Below are positions 28,975 to 37,762 of a stretch of DNA of 64,000 bases, one piece after another. Under the pieces are notes generated by a model, which was not told where the DNA came from, searched no databases, and saw only the letters and a list, made by a program, of their open reading frames with translations. The DNA lies in contig JADJOO010000010.1 of NCBI GenBank assembly GCA_016713725.1, positions 122,839 through 186,838 on the forward strand, read 5' to 3'. This DNA comes from Pseudomonadota bacterium (GTDB taxonomy: Bacteria; Pseudomonadota; Gammaproteobacteria; Steroidobacterales; Steroidobacteraceae). A program made the position numbers and the translations under genes. The first letter of the stretch is position 1. The number at the start of each line of letters is the position of its first letter.

Positions 28975-30258
28975 ATGATGAAGAAAGCGAACCTCGTGTT
29001 GATGGCTGCCCTGGCTGCGGCCGGGCTCGTCGGCGTGGCTGGCGGCTCGCTGCTGCCCGTTTCGGTCGCCGTCGCGGCTGAAAAGGACAAGCCCGCTGGC
29101 AAGCAGAAGTTGAGCCCCGCGGTGCAGAAGCCTCTCGTGGCGGCGCAGAACGCCATGACCGCGAAGAACTGGGACGAAGCCCTCGTCCAGATCCAGGCGG
29201 CACAGGCCGTCGAGCCCAAGACGCCGTATGACGCTTTCATGGTCGACGAGCTTGGGTGGTACATCTACCTGCAGAAGAAGGACTACCTGAAGTCCGCCGA
29301 AATCCTCGAGCGCACGCTGGCCACGGGCATGGTGACCGACGCCGACAAGCCGCAGCGGTTGCGCGCGCTCACGCAGATGAACCTGCAGAACAAGCAGTAC
29401 GACAAGGCCATCGCCCATGGCACCGAGTACCTGAAGCTCAACCCGAACGATGAAGAGATTGCCCTGTCGCTCGCGCAGGCGCGCTACCTGTCCAACGACT
29501 TCAAGGGAGCCAAGGAAGCCTCGGAGCAGCTCGTCGCTTCGAGCCAGAAGCCGGCCGAAGCGGCCCTGCTGCTCGCCCTGCGATCGAACTACGAGCTCAA
29601 GGACGAACCCGGCATCATGCGTTCGCTCGAAGGCCTCGTGCGCCACTACCCGGCGCCGAAGTACTGGGAAGACCTGCTCAATGCGCAGCTCTACCGAACC
29701 AAGGACGACCGCGGCCTGCGCGCGCTCTACCGCCTGATGAACGACACCGACACGCTCGACAAGGGCGAGGAATACGCGGAGATGGGCGCCACGCTCGTCA
29801 ACGCCGGCTTCCCGAACGAAGCCAAGCAGGTCCTCGAGCGCGGGCTGGCGAGCGGCCAGCTCCAGGGCGATCCAAAGGCGCGCGCGCAGGCGGACCTCGA
29901 GCGTGCCCGCACCGGCGCGACCGCCGACGCCAAGGACCTCGGCACTGCCGCCGCGCAGCTTGCGGCAGCCAAGACCGGCACGCAGATGGTCGCCATCGGC
30001 AAGCTGTATTTCAGCGCAGGCGACTACGCCAACGCCGTCGACGCGATCCAGAAGGGCCTCGCGAAGGGCGGCGTGGCCGATGCCGACGACGCGAACATGC
30101 TCGCGGGTATTGCCAATTCCCGGCAGGGCAAGCCGGCCGAAGCCCGCGCCTCGTTCGACGCGGTCAAGGCGCCGGCAATGACCGACATCGCGAAGCTGTG
30201 GATCCTCAAGCTCGATTCGGCGGCGCCCGTCGCTGCTCCAGCTCCCGCGGCTGGCTGA
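28975..30258 (+). CDS. periplasmic tetratricopeptide-repeat protein (paralogue 1)
   Basis: Begins MMKKANLVLMAALAAAGLVG with a signal peptide ending near AVAA, so export is expected. The rest of the 427 residues is alpha-helical with TPR-like repeats (NWDEALVQIQAAQAVEP, QYDKAIAHGTEYLKLNP, DYANAVDAIQKGLAKGG) and an Ala/Pro tail. The start was chosen at the double ATG that opens the signal sequence; upstream in-frame codons fall in the previous gene. It is similar along its length to the TPR protein at 30607-31824, which belongs to the TonB/ExbBD operon, and the two genes converge. A role with that energy-transducing system is inferred from the paralogue. Confidence 0.88.
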   Translation: MMKKANLVLMAALAAAGLVGVAGGSLLPVSVAVAAEKDKPAGKQKLSPAVQKPLVAAQNAMTAKNWDEALVQIQAAQAVEPKTPYDAFMVDELGWYIYLQKKDYLKSAEILERTLATGMVTDADKPQRLRALTQMNLQNKQYDKAIAHGTEYLKLNPNDEEIALSLAQARYLSNDFKGAKEASEQLVASSQKPAEAALLLALRSNYELKDEPGIMRSLEGLVRHYPAPKYWEDLLNAQLYRTKDDRGLRALYRLMNDTDTLDKGEEYAEMGATLVNAGFPNEAKQVLERGLASGQLQGDPKARAQADLERARTGATADAKDLGTAAAQLAAAKTGTQMVAIGKLYFSAGDYANAVDAIQKGLAKGGVADADDANMLAGIANSRQGKPAEARASFDAVKAPAMTDIAKLWILKLDSAAPVAAPAPAAG

Positions 30259-30281
30259 TCCGGCTCGCGCCGGCAAACTCG

Positions 30282-30314
30282 GGCCCCGTGGGTTCCTGAC
30301 CTGCGGGGCCTTTC
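30282..30314 (+). terminator. rho-independent terminator of TPR gene 1
   Basis: Stem GGCCCCG (30282-30288) with CGGGGCC (30304-30310), 15-base loop, followed by TTTCT. Located 24 bp after the stop codon. Confidence 0.75.
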
Positions 30315-30383
30315 TGCAGGCGGCCCGTCCGGCAGCAATTGCGGACAACCCGGCGTGGCAACAATGCACCATGCGAAATCTAA

Positions 30384-30662
30384 TTAAAAAAATTCCAGGC
30401 TTACTGGCTGGCTGATGCCAGCTTCGTCACCTTGCTGATCATGCTCATTGCCGCGGTATTCGTACTCCCGGTAGTCATGGAAGTCAGTGGTCACGACGAC
30501 GCATCCACCAGTCGCCGCAGCTCGTTGGCCGCAAAAAAAGGGCACGAACTTTCGTCCGTGCCCTCGCATTCTCGACCCACCGCGGCGCATCGACGCGCCG
30601 GCACGCTCAGCGTGCGGCGATCTTCCAGAGTTTCGCGATCTCGGCAAACTGCGGATCCTTGA
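30384..30662 (+). other. possible membrane-protein remnant between the convergent TPR genes
   Basis: One open frame from 30384 encodes LADASFVTLLIMLIAAVFVL then PVVMEV, a credible membrane helix, but it has no ribosome site, only weak start codons, and after about 40 residues it becomes arginine/serine-rich and runs antisense into the terminator and 3' end of the neighbouring TPR gene. It may be the decayed edge of a former gene. Otherwise the 348-bp gap holds the two terminators and an AT-rich stretch (TAATTAAAAAAATT). Confidence 0.25.
30534..30564 (-). terminator. rho-independent terminator of the TonB/ExbBD/TPR operon
   Basis: On the minus strand GGGCACGGAC and GTTCGTGCCC form a stem, immediately followed by seven T. 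It lies 43 bp after the stop of TPR gene 2. Confidence 0.85.
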
Positions 30663-31824
30663 CCAGCTCGAACGCCTTCGTCGCATTGGCCTTGTCGCCC
30701 TTGCGCTTGAGCGCGATGCCGAGCAGCATCTGCGCGCTGTCCGCATCCGACAGACCGCCCTTGGTGACGGCCTTCTGCAGCGCGGCCGACGCGTTCGCAT
30801 AGTCACCCGAGCTGAAATACAGCTCGCCGACCTTCTCGATCTCATCGCCGGTTTTCGCCGCAGCAAGCGCGCCAGCCGCCTTCGGCAGCGCCACGCGCTC
30901 GACATCGGCCTTGCGCTTGGCGGCGTCGATCGTGCGCTTGGCACGCGTCGCCTCGTCTCCTGCAAACAGGCTGGCGTCGATCCCCTTCTGCATCACGCGT
31001 TCGGCTTCCTGGCCGAAACCCGCGATGATGAGGGCCTGCGTCATGTCGGTGTACTGCCGAGCCGTCTTGAGCGCGCCCACATCCTCAGCCAGGCGATACA
31101 GCGCCATCAACGCGTGGTCGAGCTTGGTCGTCTTCAGGTAGCCGTCGAGCACGCGTTCCCAGGTGTCGGGCGACGGGTAGTACTTGAGCAACTGGTCGAG
31201 CGCCTTCGCGGTGCCGGCCGCATTGCCGAGCTCGTAGTTCGAGCGCAGCACGAGCTGCAGCAGGTCCTGGTTTGGCGTGCCGCCGCCCTTCAGCACACGC
31301 TCCGCCGCGGCGATCGCGCACTTGTAGTCCTTCTGCTGGTAATACGCGTTGGCGACCAGCAACTGCATGTCCTTGTCACCCGGAACGGACTTCAGGTACT
31401 GCTGCGCAGTCGAAGCGGCCTTGCCGTAATTGCCGGCACGGGCGTAGAGCTGCGCGAGGGTCTTGGTGCGCGTCACCTTCTCGCCGGCCGGCATCTGGCC
31501 CGAGGCGATCTGGCCTTCGAGCACACGCGCTGCGTCGGCATTGCGGCCCTGCTGCAGGTACACGTACCAGAGCATCTCGTTGATCTTGTACTGGTCAAAC
31601 GCTGTCTTGCCCGGCGCAGCGTCCGCCTCCCTGATCTTGCCCAGCGCGGAATCCCACTTCTTCTTCGAAATGCTATCCTGCGCCGCCTTGAGCGGCACTC
31701 CGACCTTCTGGCTGACTTTCTGCTGCGCTTGCGCGGTTGCAGGAACCACCAGCATCGTGCCGGCGACACCGACCCAGCCCGCCATCGCGAGCGCACCGGT
31801 GAGAACGAAACTCGCCTTGCTCAT
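30607..31824 (-). CDS. periplasmic tetratricopeptide-repeat protein (paralogue 2)
   Basis: The ATG at 31824 has GAGG upstream and opens a signal peptide (MSKASFVLTGALAMAGWVGV, cleavage near AQAQ). The 405-residue product consists of TPR-like helices (KWDSALGKIREADAAPG, NYGKAASTAQQYLKSVPG, DYANASAALQKAVTKGG). It closes the tonB–exbB–exbD–exbD gene string. TPR proteins encoded with TonB/ExbBD in this bacterial group are thought to aid uptake of large substrates through TonB-dependent receptors, but that is association only. Similar in layout and several motifs to the convergent gene at 28975-30258, so the pair probably arose by duplication. Confidence 0.88.
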   Translation of the reverse strand: MSKASFVLTGALAMAGWVGVAGTMLVVPATAQAQQKVSQKVGVPLKAAQDSISKKKWDSALGKIREADAAPGKTAFDQYKINEMLWYVYLQQGRNADAARVLEGQIASGQMPAGEKVTRTKTLAQLYARAGNYGKAASTAQQYLKSVPGDKDMQLLVANAYYQQKDYKCAIAAAERVLKGGGTPNQDLLQLVLRSNYELGNAAGTAKALDQLLKYYPSPDTWERVLDGYLKTTKLDHALMALYRLAEDVGALKTARQYTDMTQALIIAGFGQEAERVMQKGIDASLFAGDEATRAKRTIDAAKRKADVERVALPKAAGALAAAKTGDEIEKVGELYFSSGDYANASAALQKAVTKGGLSDADSAQMLLGIALKRKGDKANATKAFELVKDPQFAEIAKLWKIAAR

Positions 31825-31862
31825 CGAATTCCTCACTGGGAGTTTTAGTCCCGCTGACAAGG

Positions 31863-31894
31863 AAAAAGCCGCCGGAGCTCTTCGCCCCGGCAGC
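31863..31894 (-). terminator. hairpin with T run between exbD and TPR gene 2
   Basis: On the minus strand GCTGCCGGGGC and GCTCCGGCGGC pair around a five-base loop and are followed by five T. It lies within the 124-bp gap after the last exbD, so it may reduce expression of the TPR gene relative to exbBD, or end most transcripts there. Confidence 0.7.
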
Positions 31895-31948
31895 CCCCTT
31901 TGATCCGATGCCGTCACCGCCGCCAGGCAGGTGACGACAACCCTTTAA

Positions 31949-32365
31949 CTACATGAACTGCTCATTGCCGACGAAGCCGATCTTGAGCAACCCGTTGCGC
32001 TGCGCAGCCGCCAGGACGCGCGCCACGATATCGTATGAAGCGCGTTTGTTCGGGCGAATGTGCAGCTCCGGCTGCGGATCGTTGGCCGCTTCCCGACGGA
32101 AATAGCCGTCGAGCGCTTCCACGGTCACCGCGGAGCCGTTCCAGAGCACCGTGCCATCGAAGTCGATCTCGAGGTTGATCACCACCGGATCGCTCAGCTT
32201 CGCCGCGTTGGTCGGGCGCGGCATGTCCAACTTCACCGCGTGCGTCATCACGGGAATCGTGATGATGAACATGACCAGGAGGACGAGCAGGACGTCGATC
32301 AACGGCGTCATGTTCATTTCCATCATCGGCTCGTCTTCGCCGCCGCCACCAATACTCATACTCAT
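31949..32365 (-). CDS. exbD: ExbD/TolR-family biopolymer transport protein (second copy)
   Basis: Proton-channel partner of ExbB that energises TonB. 138 residues: short cytoplasmic N-terminus, one membrane helix with the essential aspartate in NMTPLIDVLLVLLVMF, and a periplasmic domain ending ARVLAAAQRNGLLKIGFVGN. The neighbouring exbD shares the same plan but differs substantially in sequence, so this is an old duplication, as seen in Xanthomonadales. Confidence 0.94.
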   Translation of the reverse strand: MSMSIGGGGEDEPMMEMNMTPLIDVLLVLLVMFIITIPVMTHAVKLDMPRPTNAAKLSDPVVINLEIDFDGTVLWNGSAVTVEALDGYFRREAANDPQPELHIRPNKRASYDIVARVLAAAQRNGLLKIGFVGNEQFM

Positions 32366-32386
32366 CGTTCAGACTCCTGCAGCGGC

Positions 32387-32824
32387 TCAGCGCGCCAGGG
32401 CGCGATCAGGTTCAGTGATGAAACCGACCTTCAGGATGCCAGCCCGCTGGCACAGCACCATCACCCGGCCGACATGCTCATAGGCCGTGGCACGGTCGCC
32501 GCGGACATGGATTTCCGGCTGGGGATCCATCACGGCAACCGACTTGAGCCGCTCGAGCAGCGCCTCCTGGGTCGGGACCATCGCCGTGTTCCAGAAGATG
32601 TTGCCCTCCGCATCAACCGCGATGTTGATGTTTTCGGGCTTCGTCTGGGTCGGGATGTTCGCCGCCTTCGGCAGGTCCACCTTCACCGACTGCGTGATCA
32701 CGGGAATGGTGATCAGGAAGATGATGAGCATCACCAGCATCACGTCCACGAGCGGCGTGGTGTTGATCTCCGACATCGGCTTCTCGTCGATCTCCGAGTC
32801 GCCCGAGGAAACGTTCATGCTCAT
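32387..32824 (-). CDS. exbD: ExbD/TolR-family biopolymer transport protein (first copy)
   Basis: 145 residues with the ExbD plan: NTTPLVDVMLVMLIIF holds the proton-carrying Asp in the single membrane helix, and the periplasmic domain includes DPQPEIHVRGDRATAYEHVG. It lies 42 bp after exbB and 21 bp before the second exbD. In Xanthomonas the two ExbD proteins have separable roles in iron uptake and other functions; which is which here is not decidable. Confidence 0.95.
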   Translation of the reverse strand: MSMNVSSGDSEIDEKPMSEINTTPLVDVMLVMLIIFLITIPVITQSVKVDLPKAANIPTQTKPENINIAVDAEGNIFWNTAMVPTQEALLERLKSVAVMDPQPEIHVRGDRATAYEHVGRVMVLCQRAGILKVGFITEPDRALAR

Positions 32825-32866
32825 GGTGGATCGTGTCTCCAGCGGCTTGTGAGGGCCAGCGCTCGA

Positions 32867-33592
32867 TTACTTCTTGACGCCGCCAGAGATGACCTTGGCG
32901 CCCGCGCCTTCGATGCGCGAACCGCTGACGATCACCTGCTCGAGGTCGCTCGAGAAGAGCTTGACGCGCTCCATGATCTGCTTGTTGCGGCCGAGCAGGA
33001 AGTTGTAGCCGAGCACCGCCGGCACCGCGACCGCGAGACCGATGGCCGTCATGATGAGGGCTTCGCCGACGGGACCCGCCACCTTGTCGATCGAAGCCTG
33101 GCCGGCCACGCCGATCGCGACGAGGGCGTGGTAGATGCCCCACACCGTGCCGAACAGGCCGATGAACGGCGCCGTCGAACCGGTCGTGGCCAGGAACGGC
33201 AGTTGCGTCGACAGCGCGCTGTTGATGCGGGCCGTGGCGCGGGCAAGCACGTTGTCGATCCACTCGTGCAGCGGCACCTGCTGGGTCAGCCGCGTGTCAT
33301 GGTGCTCGGCGGCGTCGATCGCCTCGGCTGCCATGCCCTTGAAGATGTTGCCCTTGCCGGACAGCTTGTTCAGGCCGGTCTTGATGTTGTCGGCGGCCCA
33401 GAAGTTCTTCTCCGCCTCGTGCGCCTGCGACAGCAGGCGACGCTGCTCCCACCACTTGGTGAAGATGATGAACCAGGAATATGCAGACATTATGACGAGC
33501 AGGACCATTACGCCCTTCGCGACAAAGTCGCCCTGTGCCCAGAGGGCGCCAATTCCGTATGGGTTGTCGACGGTTACGCTTTCGGTGGCCAT
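32867..33592 (-). CDS. exbB: MotA/TolQ/ExbB-family proton channel protein
   Basis: The 241-residue protein has three membrane segments: about 27-50 (VMVLLVIMSAYSWFIIF), and the pair around 140-165 and 175-200 joined by the family motif PFIGLFGTVWGIYHAL. The GPVGEALIMTAIGLAVAVPA block lines the channel. It lies 70 bp downstream of tonB on the same strand, giving a complete TonB–ExbB–ExbD energy-transducing set. Confidence 0.95.
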   Translation of the reverse strand: MATESVTVDNPYGIGALWAQGDFVAKGVMVLLVIMSAYSWFIIFTKWWEQRRLLSQAHEAEKNFWAADNIKTGLNKLSGKGNIFKGMAAEAIDAAEHHDTRLTQQVPLHEWIDNVLARATARINSALSTQLPFLATTGSTAPFIGLFGTVWGIYHALVAIGVAGQASIDKVAGPVGEALIMTAIGLAVAVPAVLGYNFLLGRNKQIMERVKLFSSDLEQVIVSGSRIEGAGAKVISGGVKK

Positions 33593-33662
33593 TGAAATCT
33601 GTTCCTGTGTCTGTTTCTACTGATTACGACGATGAGTTCAGGGATGGATCAACTTTCGAGGA

Positions 33663-34316
33663 TCAATCGGTCAGCTTGAAGGTCACGGCGAAGGTGTGCC
33701 ACATGGCCACCGGCTTACCGTCTTCCTTGCCCGGGACGAACCTCCAGTTGCGCTGGACTTCCTTCACGGCTGCGTCATCCAGCTTGTCGAAGCCGCTGCT
33801 CTTCACGATGGTGACTTCGCTGCAGCGACCATCTGCTTTCACGAAGCAGCGCAACTGCACGGTGCCGGCTTCGCCAGCGCGACGCGAGGCCGGCGGGTAT
33901 TCCGGCAGCGACGTGCGCGAGCCCTTGCCGGTTGCGGACGGCGGCGTCTTGACGGTAGCCCGCTCGACCGGCTTCGGCGGCGGTGGCGGTGCCGCAACGG
34001 GCCGCTCGGACGTTGCGTTCGAGATGGCGGTGGTGGGGCCGGTGTCGATCGCCAGATCGATGGCTACTTCCGGCGGCGGCACATAGGGCGGCGGCTGCTC
34101 GATGTCCGGCGGCGGCGGCGGCGGTTCCTTGTCGTCGTCCGGAAGCTCTTCAATCATCTTCGTCTCGACCGGACCCATGACGGTCTGGACCATCTTGGCG
34201 CCGAGACCGGACGCGAGGATCCAGAAGAAAAAAACATGGATCAGGACGGTCAGGATGAAGGCAAGCGTTCGCTTGCTGTTCTTGGCCGGATCGTCGATCG
34301 AATAACTGTAAGCCAC
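33663..34316 (-). CDS. tonB: energy transducer TonB
   Basis: Links the proton motive force to outer-membrane receptors. The 217-residue product has one N-terminal membrane anchor (about 17-38), a proline-rich spacer (EPPPPPPDIEQPPPYVPPPE and APPPPPKPV) spanning the periplasm, and the conserved C-terminal domain (PEYPPASRRAGEAGTVQLRC, then a WRFVPG segment). A pair of cysteines in the C-terminal domain (LRCFVKADGRCSEV) is notable and could form a disulfide. First gene of the operon. Confidence 0.94.
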   Translation of the reverse strand: MAYSYSIDDPAKNSKRTLAFILTVLIHVFFFWILASGLGAKMVQTVMGPVETKMIEELPDDDKEPPPPPPDIEQPPPYVPPPEVAIDLAIDTGPTTAISNATSERPVAAPPPPPKPVERATVKTPPSATGKGSRTSLPEYPPASRRAGEAGTVQLRCFVKADGRCSEVTIVKSSGFDKLDDAAVKEVQRNWRFVPGKEDGKPVAMWHTFAVTFKLTD

Positions 34317-34637
34317 TTCCCCTCCACTACATCTGGGCGCACGGATGCACCGGCTTCAGCCGCGCCCTCTCTTGGACCGACGACACTACAAGACCGCAAC
34401 CACCCTCGCAACCCCTGACGCTTACTGCGGCGGACGACGCAGGCTCTTGCCGAGCCAGTCATTTCGTGCCCACGCGAGAACCGTCGTTGCAGTCGACTCA
34501 TGCTGCACTGCAATACGAAGCAATTTCGCTCCGGTGCCAGGGCAGCCGGTCCATCTTGTTCTGACGGCGGTCGCGACTTTACCGACGCGAATCGAGCAAC
34601 ACAATACTTGTGCCGTGCGAACTTCGTGCAGAACGCT
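34317..34637. other. intergenic region between ilvD and tonB
   Basis: About 320 bp between the 3' end of ilvD and the start of tonB, both on the minus strand. It should contain the tonB promoter. I see no convincing -10/-35 pair, no Fur-box-like palindrome, no RNA structure and no supportable ORF. Confidence 0.4.
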
Positions 34638-36344
34638 TCAGGCCTGCGGTCCAGCCACCTGCAAACCCCGGTCGGTCACTGCGCCGAGCGATGCGCTGCT
34701 GACCAGTTCCGCGTACTTCGCGAGCACACCACGTGTCGCATAAGGACCGCGCGGTCGCCAGCTCGTGCGACGCTCGACCAGCACGTCGGCGGCAACGTGC
34801 AGCGTCAACTCTCGCTTCGTGGCATCGATGCTGATGGAGTCACCGTCGTGCACGAGCGCGAGCGGGCCGCCAAGCGCCGCCTCGGGCGAGACGTGGCCCA
34901 CGACGAAGCCGTGGCTGCCGCCGGAGAAGCGCCCATCGGTGATCAGCGCAACCTTGTCGCCGAGGCCCTTGCCCATGATCGCAGCCGTCGGACTCAGCAT
35001 CTCGCGCATGCCCGGGCCGCCGCGTGGCCCTTCGTAACGCACGACCAGAACCTCACCCGCGCGCACGGTGCCGTCGAGAATCGCCTGCAGCGTCGCCTCC
35101 TCGCCATCGAATACGCGAGCTCGTCCCGTGAACTTGAGGCCTTCCTTGCCGCTGATCTTCGCCACCGCACCCTCAGGCGCGAGGTTGCCGTAGAGCACGA
35201 CGAGGTGACTCTCGCGCTTGAGCGGGTTCGTGAGCGGCCGGACCATGTCCTGTCCGCTCGGATACGGCTTTACGCGCGCCAGGTTCTCGCGCAAGGCCTT
35301 GCCGGTGACCGTCAGGCAATCGCCGTGCAGCATCCCGGCGTCGAGCAACGACTTCATCAGCGGCTGGATGCCGCCGATGCGGATGAGTTCCGACATCGAG
35401 TACTTGCCGCTCGGCCGCAGGTCGGCAAGGACCGGCACCTTCGCCCCGATGCGCGTGAAATCGTCGAGCTCGAGCGGCACGCCCGCCGCGTGCGCGATTG
35501 CCAGCAGGTGCAGCACGGCATTGGTGGAACCGCCAAGCGCGATCGTGACGACGATCGCGTTCTCGAAGGCTTCGCGCGTGAGGATCATCGAGGGCCTGAT
35601 GCCGAGCTTGATCAGGTTGACGACGGCACGACCGGCCCGCTCCGCATCGTTGCGCTTGTTACGCGAGACGGCCTCCTGCGCGGAACTGTTCGCGAGACTC
35701 ATGCCGAGCGCTTCGATCGCCGATGCCATGGTATTGGCCGTGTACATGCCACCGCAGCTGCCCGCGCCGGGAATGGCCGTGCGCTCGACTTCCTTGAGCT
35801 GCTTGTCGCTGATGACCCCGGCCGCGTGCGCGCCGACGGCCTCGAAGACCGAAACCACGTCGCGCTTCTTCTCGCCCGGTTTGATCGTACCGCCGTATAC
35901 GAATACAGCGGGTCGATCGAGCCGCGCGATGGCCATCATGCAACCCGGCATGTTCTTGTCGCAGCCACCGATCGCGACCACGCCATCGAAGCCCTGCGCG
36001 CCGACGACGGTCTCGATCGAGTCCGCGATCACTTCGCGGGACACGAGCGAATACCGCATGCCTGGCGTGCCCATCGAGATGCCGTCGGACACGGTGATGG
36101 TGCCGAACGTGGTGCTCTTGCCCCCCGCCGCGTTGGCCCCCTTCGCGGCCGCTTCTGCCAGCTTGTCGATGTGCATGTTGCAGGGCGTGAGGTTGCTCCA
36201 CGTCGAGGCGATGCCGACCTGCGGCTTCTTGAAGTCGCGGTCGTCGTAGCCGACGGCGCGCAGCATCGCCCGGCTGGCCGTCTGCTTGACGCCGTCGAAC
36301 ACGAGCTTCGAGTACGGGCGGGGATCCACTTTGCGTCGGCTCAT
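34638..36344 (-). CDS. ilvD: dihydroxy-acid dehydratase
   Basis: Third common enzyme of valine and isoleucine synthesis, using an Fe-S cluster. The ATG at 36344 (MSRRKVDPRPYSKLVFDG) is preferred over a TTG 12 codons upstream. 568 residues with the cluster cysteines in TPCNMH, GGCDKNMPGC and GAGSCGGMYTANTM, and the C-terminal ITDGRFSGGSHGFVVGH. It is on the opposite strand from, and 3 kb away from, ilvC and the leu genes, so it is regulated separately from the attenuator there. Confidence 0.96.
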   Translation of the reverse strand: MSRRKVDPRPYSKLVFDGVKQTASRAMLRAVGYDDRDFKKPQVGIASTWSNLTPCNMHIDKLAEAAAKGANAAGGKSTTFGTITVSDGISMGTPGMRYSLVSREVIADSIETVVGAQGFDGVVAIGGCDKNMPGCMMAIARLDRPAVFVYGGTIKPGEKKRDVVSVFEAVGAHAAGVISDKQLKEVERTAIPGAGSCGGMYTANTMASAIEALGMSLANSSAQEAVSRNKRNDAERAGRAVVNLIKLGIRPSMILTREAFENAIVVTIALGGSTNAVLHLLAIAHAAGVPLELDDFTRIGAKVPVLADLRPSGKYSMSELIRIGGIQPLMKSLLDAGMLHGDCLTVTGKALRENLARVKPYPSGQDMVRPLTNPLKRESHLVVLYGNLAPEGAVAKISGKEGLKFTGRARVFDGEEATLQAILDGTVRAGEVLVVRYEGPRGGPGMREMLSPTAAIMGKGLGDKVALITDGRFSGGSHGFVVGHVSPEAALGGPLALVHDGDSISIDATKRELTLHVAADVLVERRTSWRPRGPYATRGVLAKYAELVSSASLGAVTDRGLQVAGPQA

Positions 36345-36404
36345 CGAACGGGCTCCGGGCGTAGATAACTCACGTGCCAATTGTGCGGCCTGCGCGTACC
36401 GCGG

Positions 36405-37661
36405 TCACGCGGCGTTTGCTGCCACCTGCAGGCGATGCATCACATGAAAGCGATAGGCCCCGCCCATGACGAAGAGCATGGGCAACAGCAGCGCCGCCGG
36501 ACCGAGTCCAGCGTGCAGGCTCCCGAGCAGGTGGTACAGCGCGATTGTCAGAGGCGGCGCGACCAGCCCGCGCATGCCGGTGAGCGTCACGTGCAGTGCC
36601 ATGTAACGCGTCTCTTCGCCACGCGGGGCGAAGTCATTGTGGCCCAGCGTCCAGCCGAGGCTGCCAGCCGCCAGGCTGACGCCAAGCAGCGCGGCGCCCG
36701 GCGCAAGCAGCAACGGCAGGTGCAGCAGCACCGCCGCGACGAAGAACACGACCGCGACCACCGTGACCTTGCCGTGCACGGAGCGGAACGCCAGCACCCG
36801 ATGGAGATCCAGGTATCGCGCCCACGGCTGGATCGCAAACGGCACCACCATGACCGGGATCGCGGTCGTGACGAGCACCTGCCACAACGCCGGCAACTGC
36901 AGCACGTCGCCGAGGCAGATCACCATCAGCGGCGTGAGCGAGAGCATTCCCGCGCCGAACATCGACATCGCGTACTGGTAGCGCCGGAACGCCGCATCGC
37001 GCGCGAGCAGCGCCCGCATGCCACCGAAACCGAAGGAGGCACCTGCCACCAGCCGCGCGCGCTCGGCTTCGAGCAGTTCTTCCTCGCGTCGAACCTTGAA
37101 CTGCCGGAACGCGAACGCTCCCGCCACGCCGCAGGCTGCGCCCTGGGCAATTGCGAGACGCCACCACGGACCCTCCTGCCCGAGCCGCCAGCCGATACCG
37201 AGACCGCTGATCGCGAGCGCGATCGAGGTGTTGATCGTGATGCGTCCGGTGATCCGCGCGCGCAGCCGCGACGGGTAGTTCACGCTCCAGAGAACGGAGC
37301 GCACGGTTTCGACGCCGGCCCAGAGCAAGCGCGCGGAAGCGTACAGCGCGAGAAACAGCAGCAGTCCTGCCCCGCTTTTCGGTACCAGCGCCAGCGCACC
37401 CACGCACGCCGCCAATGCCAGCAGCAGCGGAAACAAAAACGATATCTTGCGCTGGCCCTGTGCGCGCCTCGCATACGCCATGCTTGCCAGGTTGGCCCAG
37501 GCCGGCGCCGCGCTCACGATGGCCACGACCAGGTCCACGGCGAGCGCCGGGGCCTGGTCGCCGAACAGCGACCGGACCATCACCGCCGCGGTGCCGCCTT
37601 CAACCAGCCCGAGGCAGAGGTAGATCAGCGTCCAGGCGCGCCTTTCGTAACGCAGGTCCAT
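36405..37661 (-). CDS. multi-pass membrane protein, MFS-like transporter
   Basis: The 418-residue product starts MDLRYERRAWTLIYL at 37661; a longer frame runs backward into the hairpin repeat and is rejected. Eleven or twelve hydrophobic segments, a central basic-acidic loop (VRREEELLEAERARLVAG, about 195-215) and paired loop motifs such as ITGRITINTSIAL fit the major facilitator fold, but the classical RXGRR signature is weak. No substrate can be named. It lies downstream of an M17 aminopeptidase gene on the same strand with the hairpin in between. Confidence 0.75.
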   Translation of the reverse strand: MDLRYERRAWTLIYLCLGLVEGGTAAVMVRSLFGDQAPALAVDLVVAIVSAAPAWANLASMAYARRAQGQRKISFLFPLLLALAACVGALALVPKSGAGLLLFLALYASARLLWAGVETVRSVLWSVNYPSRLRARITGRITINTSIALAISGLGIGWRLGQEGPWWRLAIAQGAACGVAGAFAFRQFKVRREEELLEAERARLVAGASFGFGGMRALLARDAAFRRYQYAMSMFGAGMLSLTPLMVICLGDVLQLPALWQVLVTTAIPVMVVPFAIQPWARYLDLHRVLAFRSVHGKVTVVAVVFFVAAVLLHLPLLLAPGAALLGVSLAAGSLGWTLGHNDFAPRGEETRYMALHVTLTGMRGLVAPPLTIALYHLLGSLHAGLGPAALLLPMLFVMGGAYRFHVMHRLQVAANAA

Positions 37662-37666
37662 CACGT

Positions 37667-37744
37667 GGCAGGTCGCTTCAGCGGCTCGTCCTGCGCTTGG
37701 AAAGGCAGACACGCGCTCCGGACGAGCCACTGAAGCGACCTGCC
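37667..37744. repeat. hairpin repeat 5: single unit, third kind of stem, conserved loop
   Basis: Arms of 25 bp (GGCAGGTCGCTTCAG + C + GGCTCGTCC on the left and its complement on the right) pair with one mismatch. The interior reads GCGC, TTGGAAAGGCAGACAC, GCGC: the same core as at 9 kb, 14 kb and 21 kb. It lies between the stop of the aminopeptidase gene and the start of the permease gene on the same strand. Confidence 0.9.
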
Positions 37745-37762
37745 TGGTGCAGCCCGCCCTGT

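Noticed and set aside
36405..37730. Longer start for the permease gene inside the hairpin repeat
   Set aside because: The extra 23 residues (containing RVSAFPSA) are the translated hairpin loop, which recurs as a frame artefact at other repeat sites.
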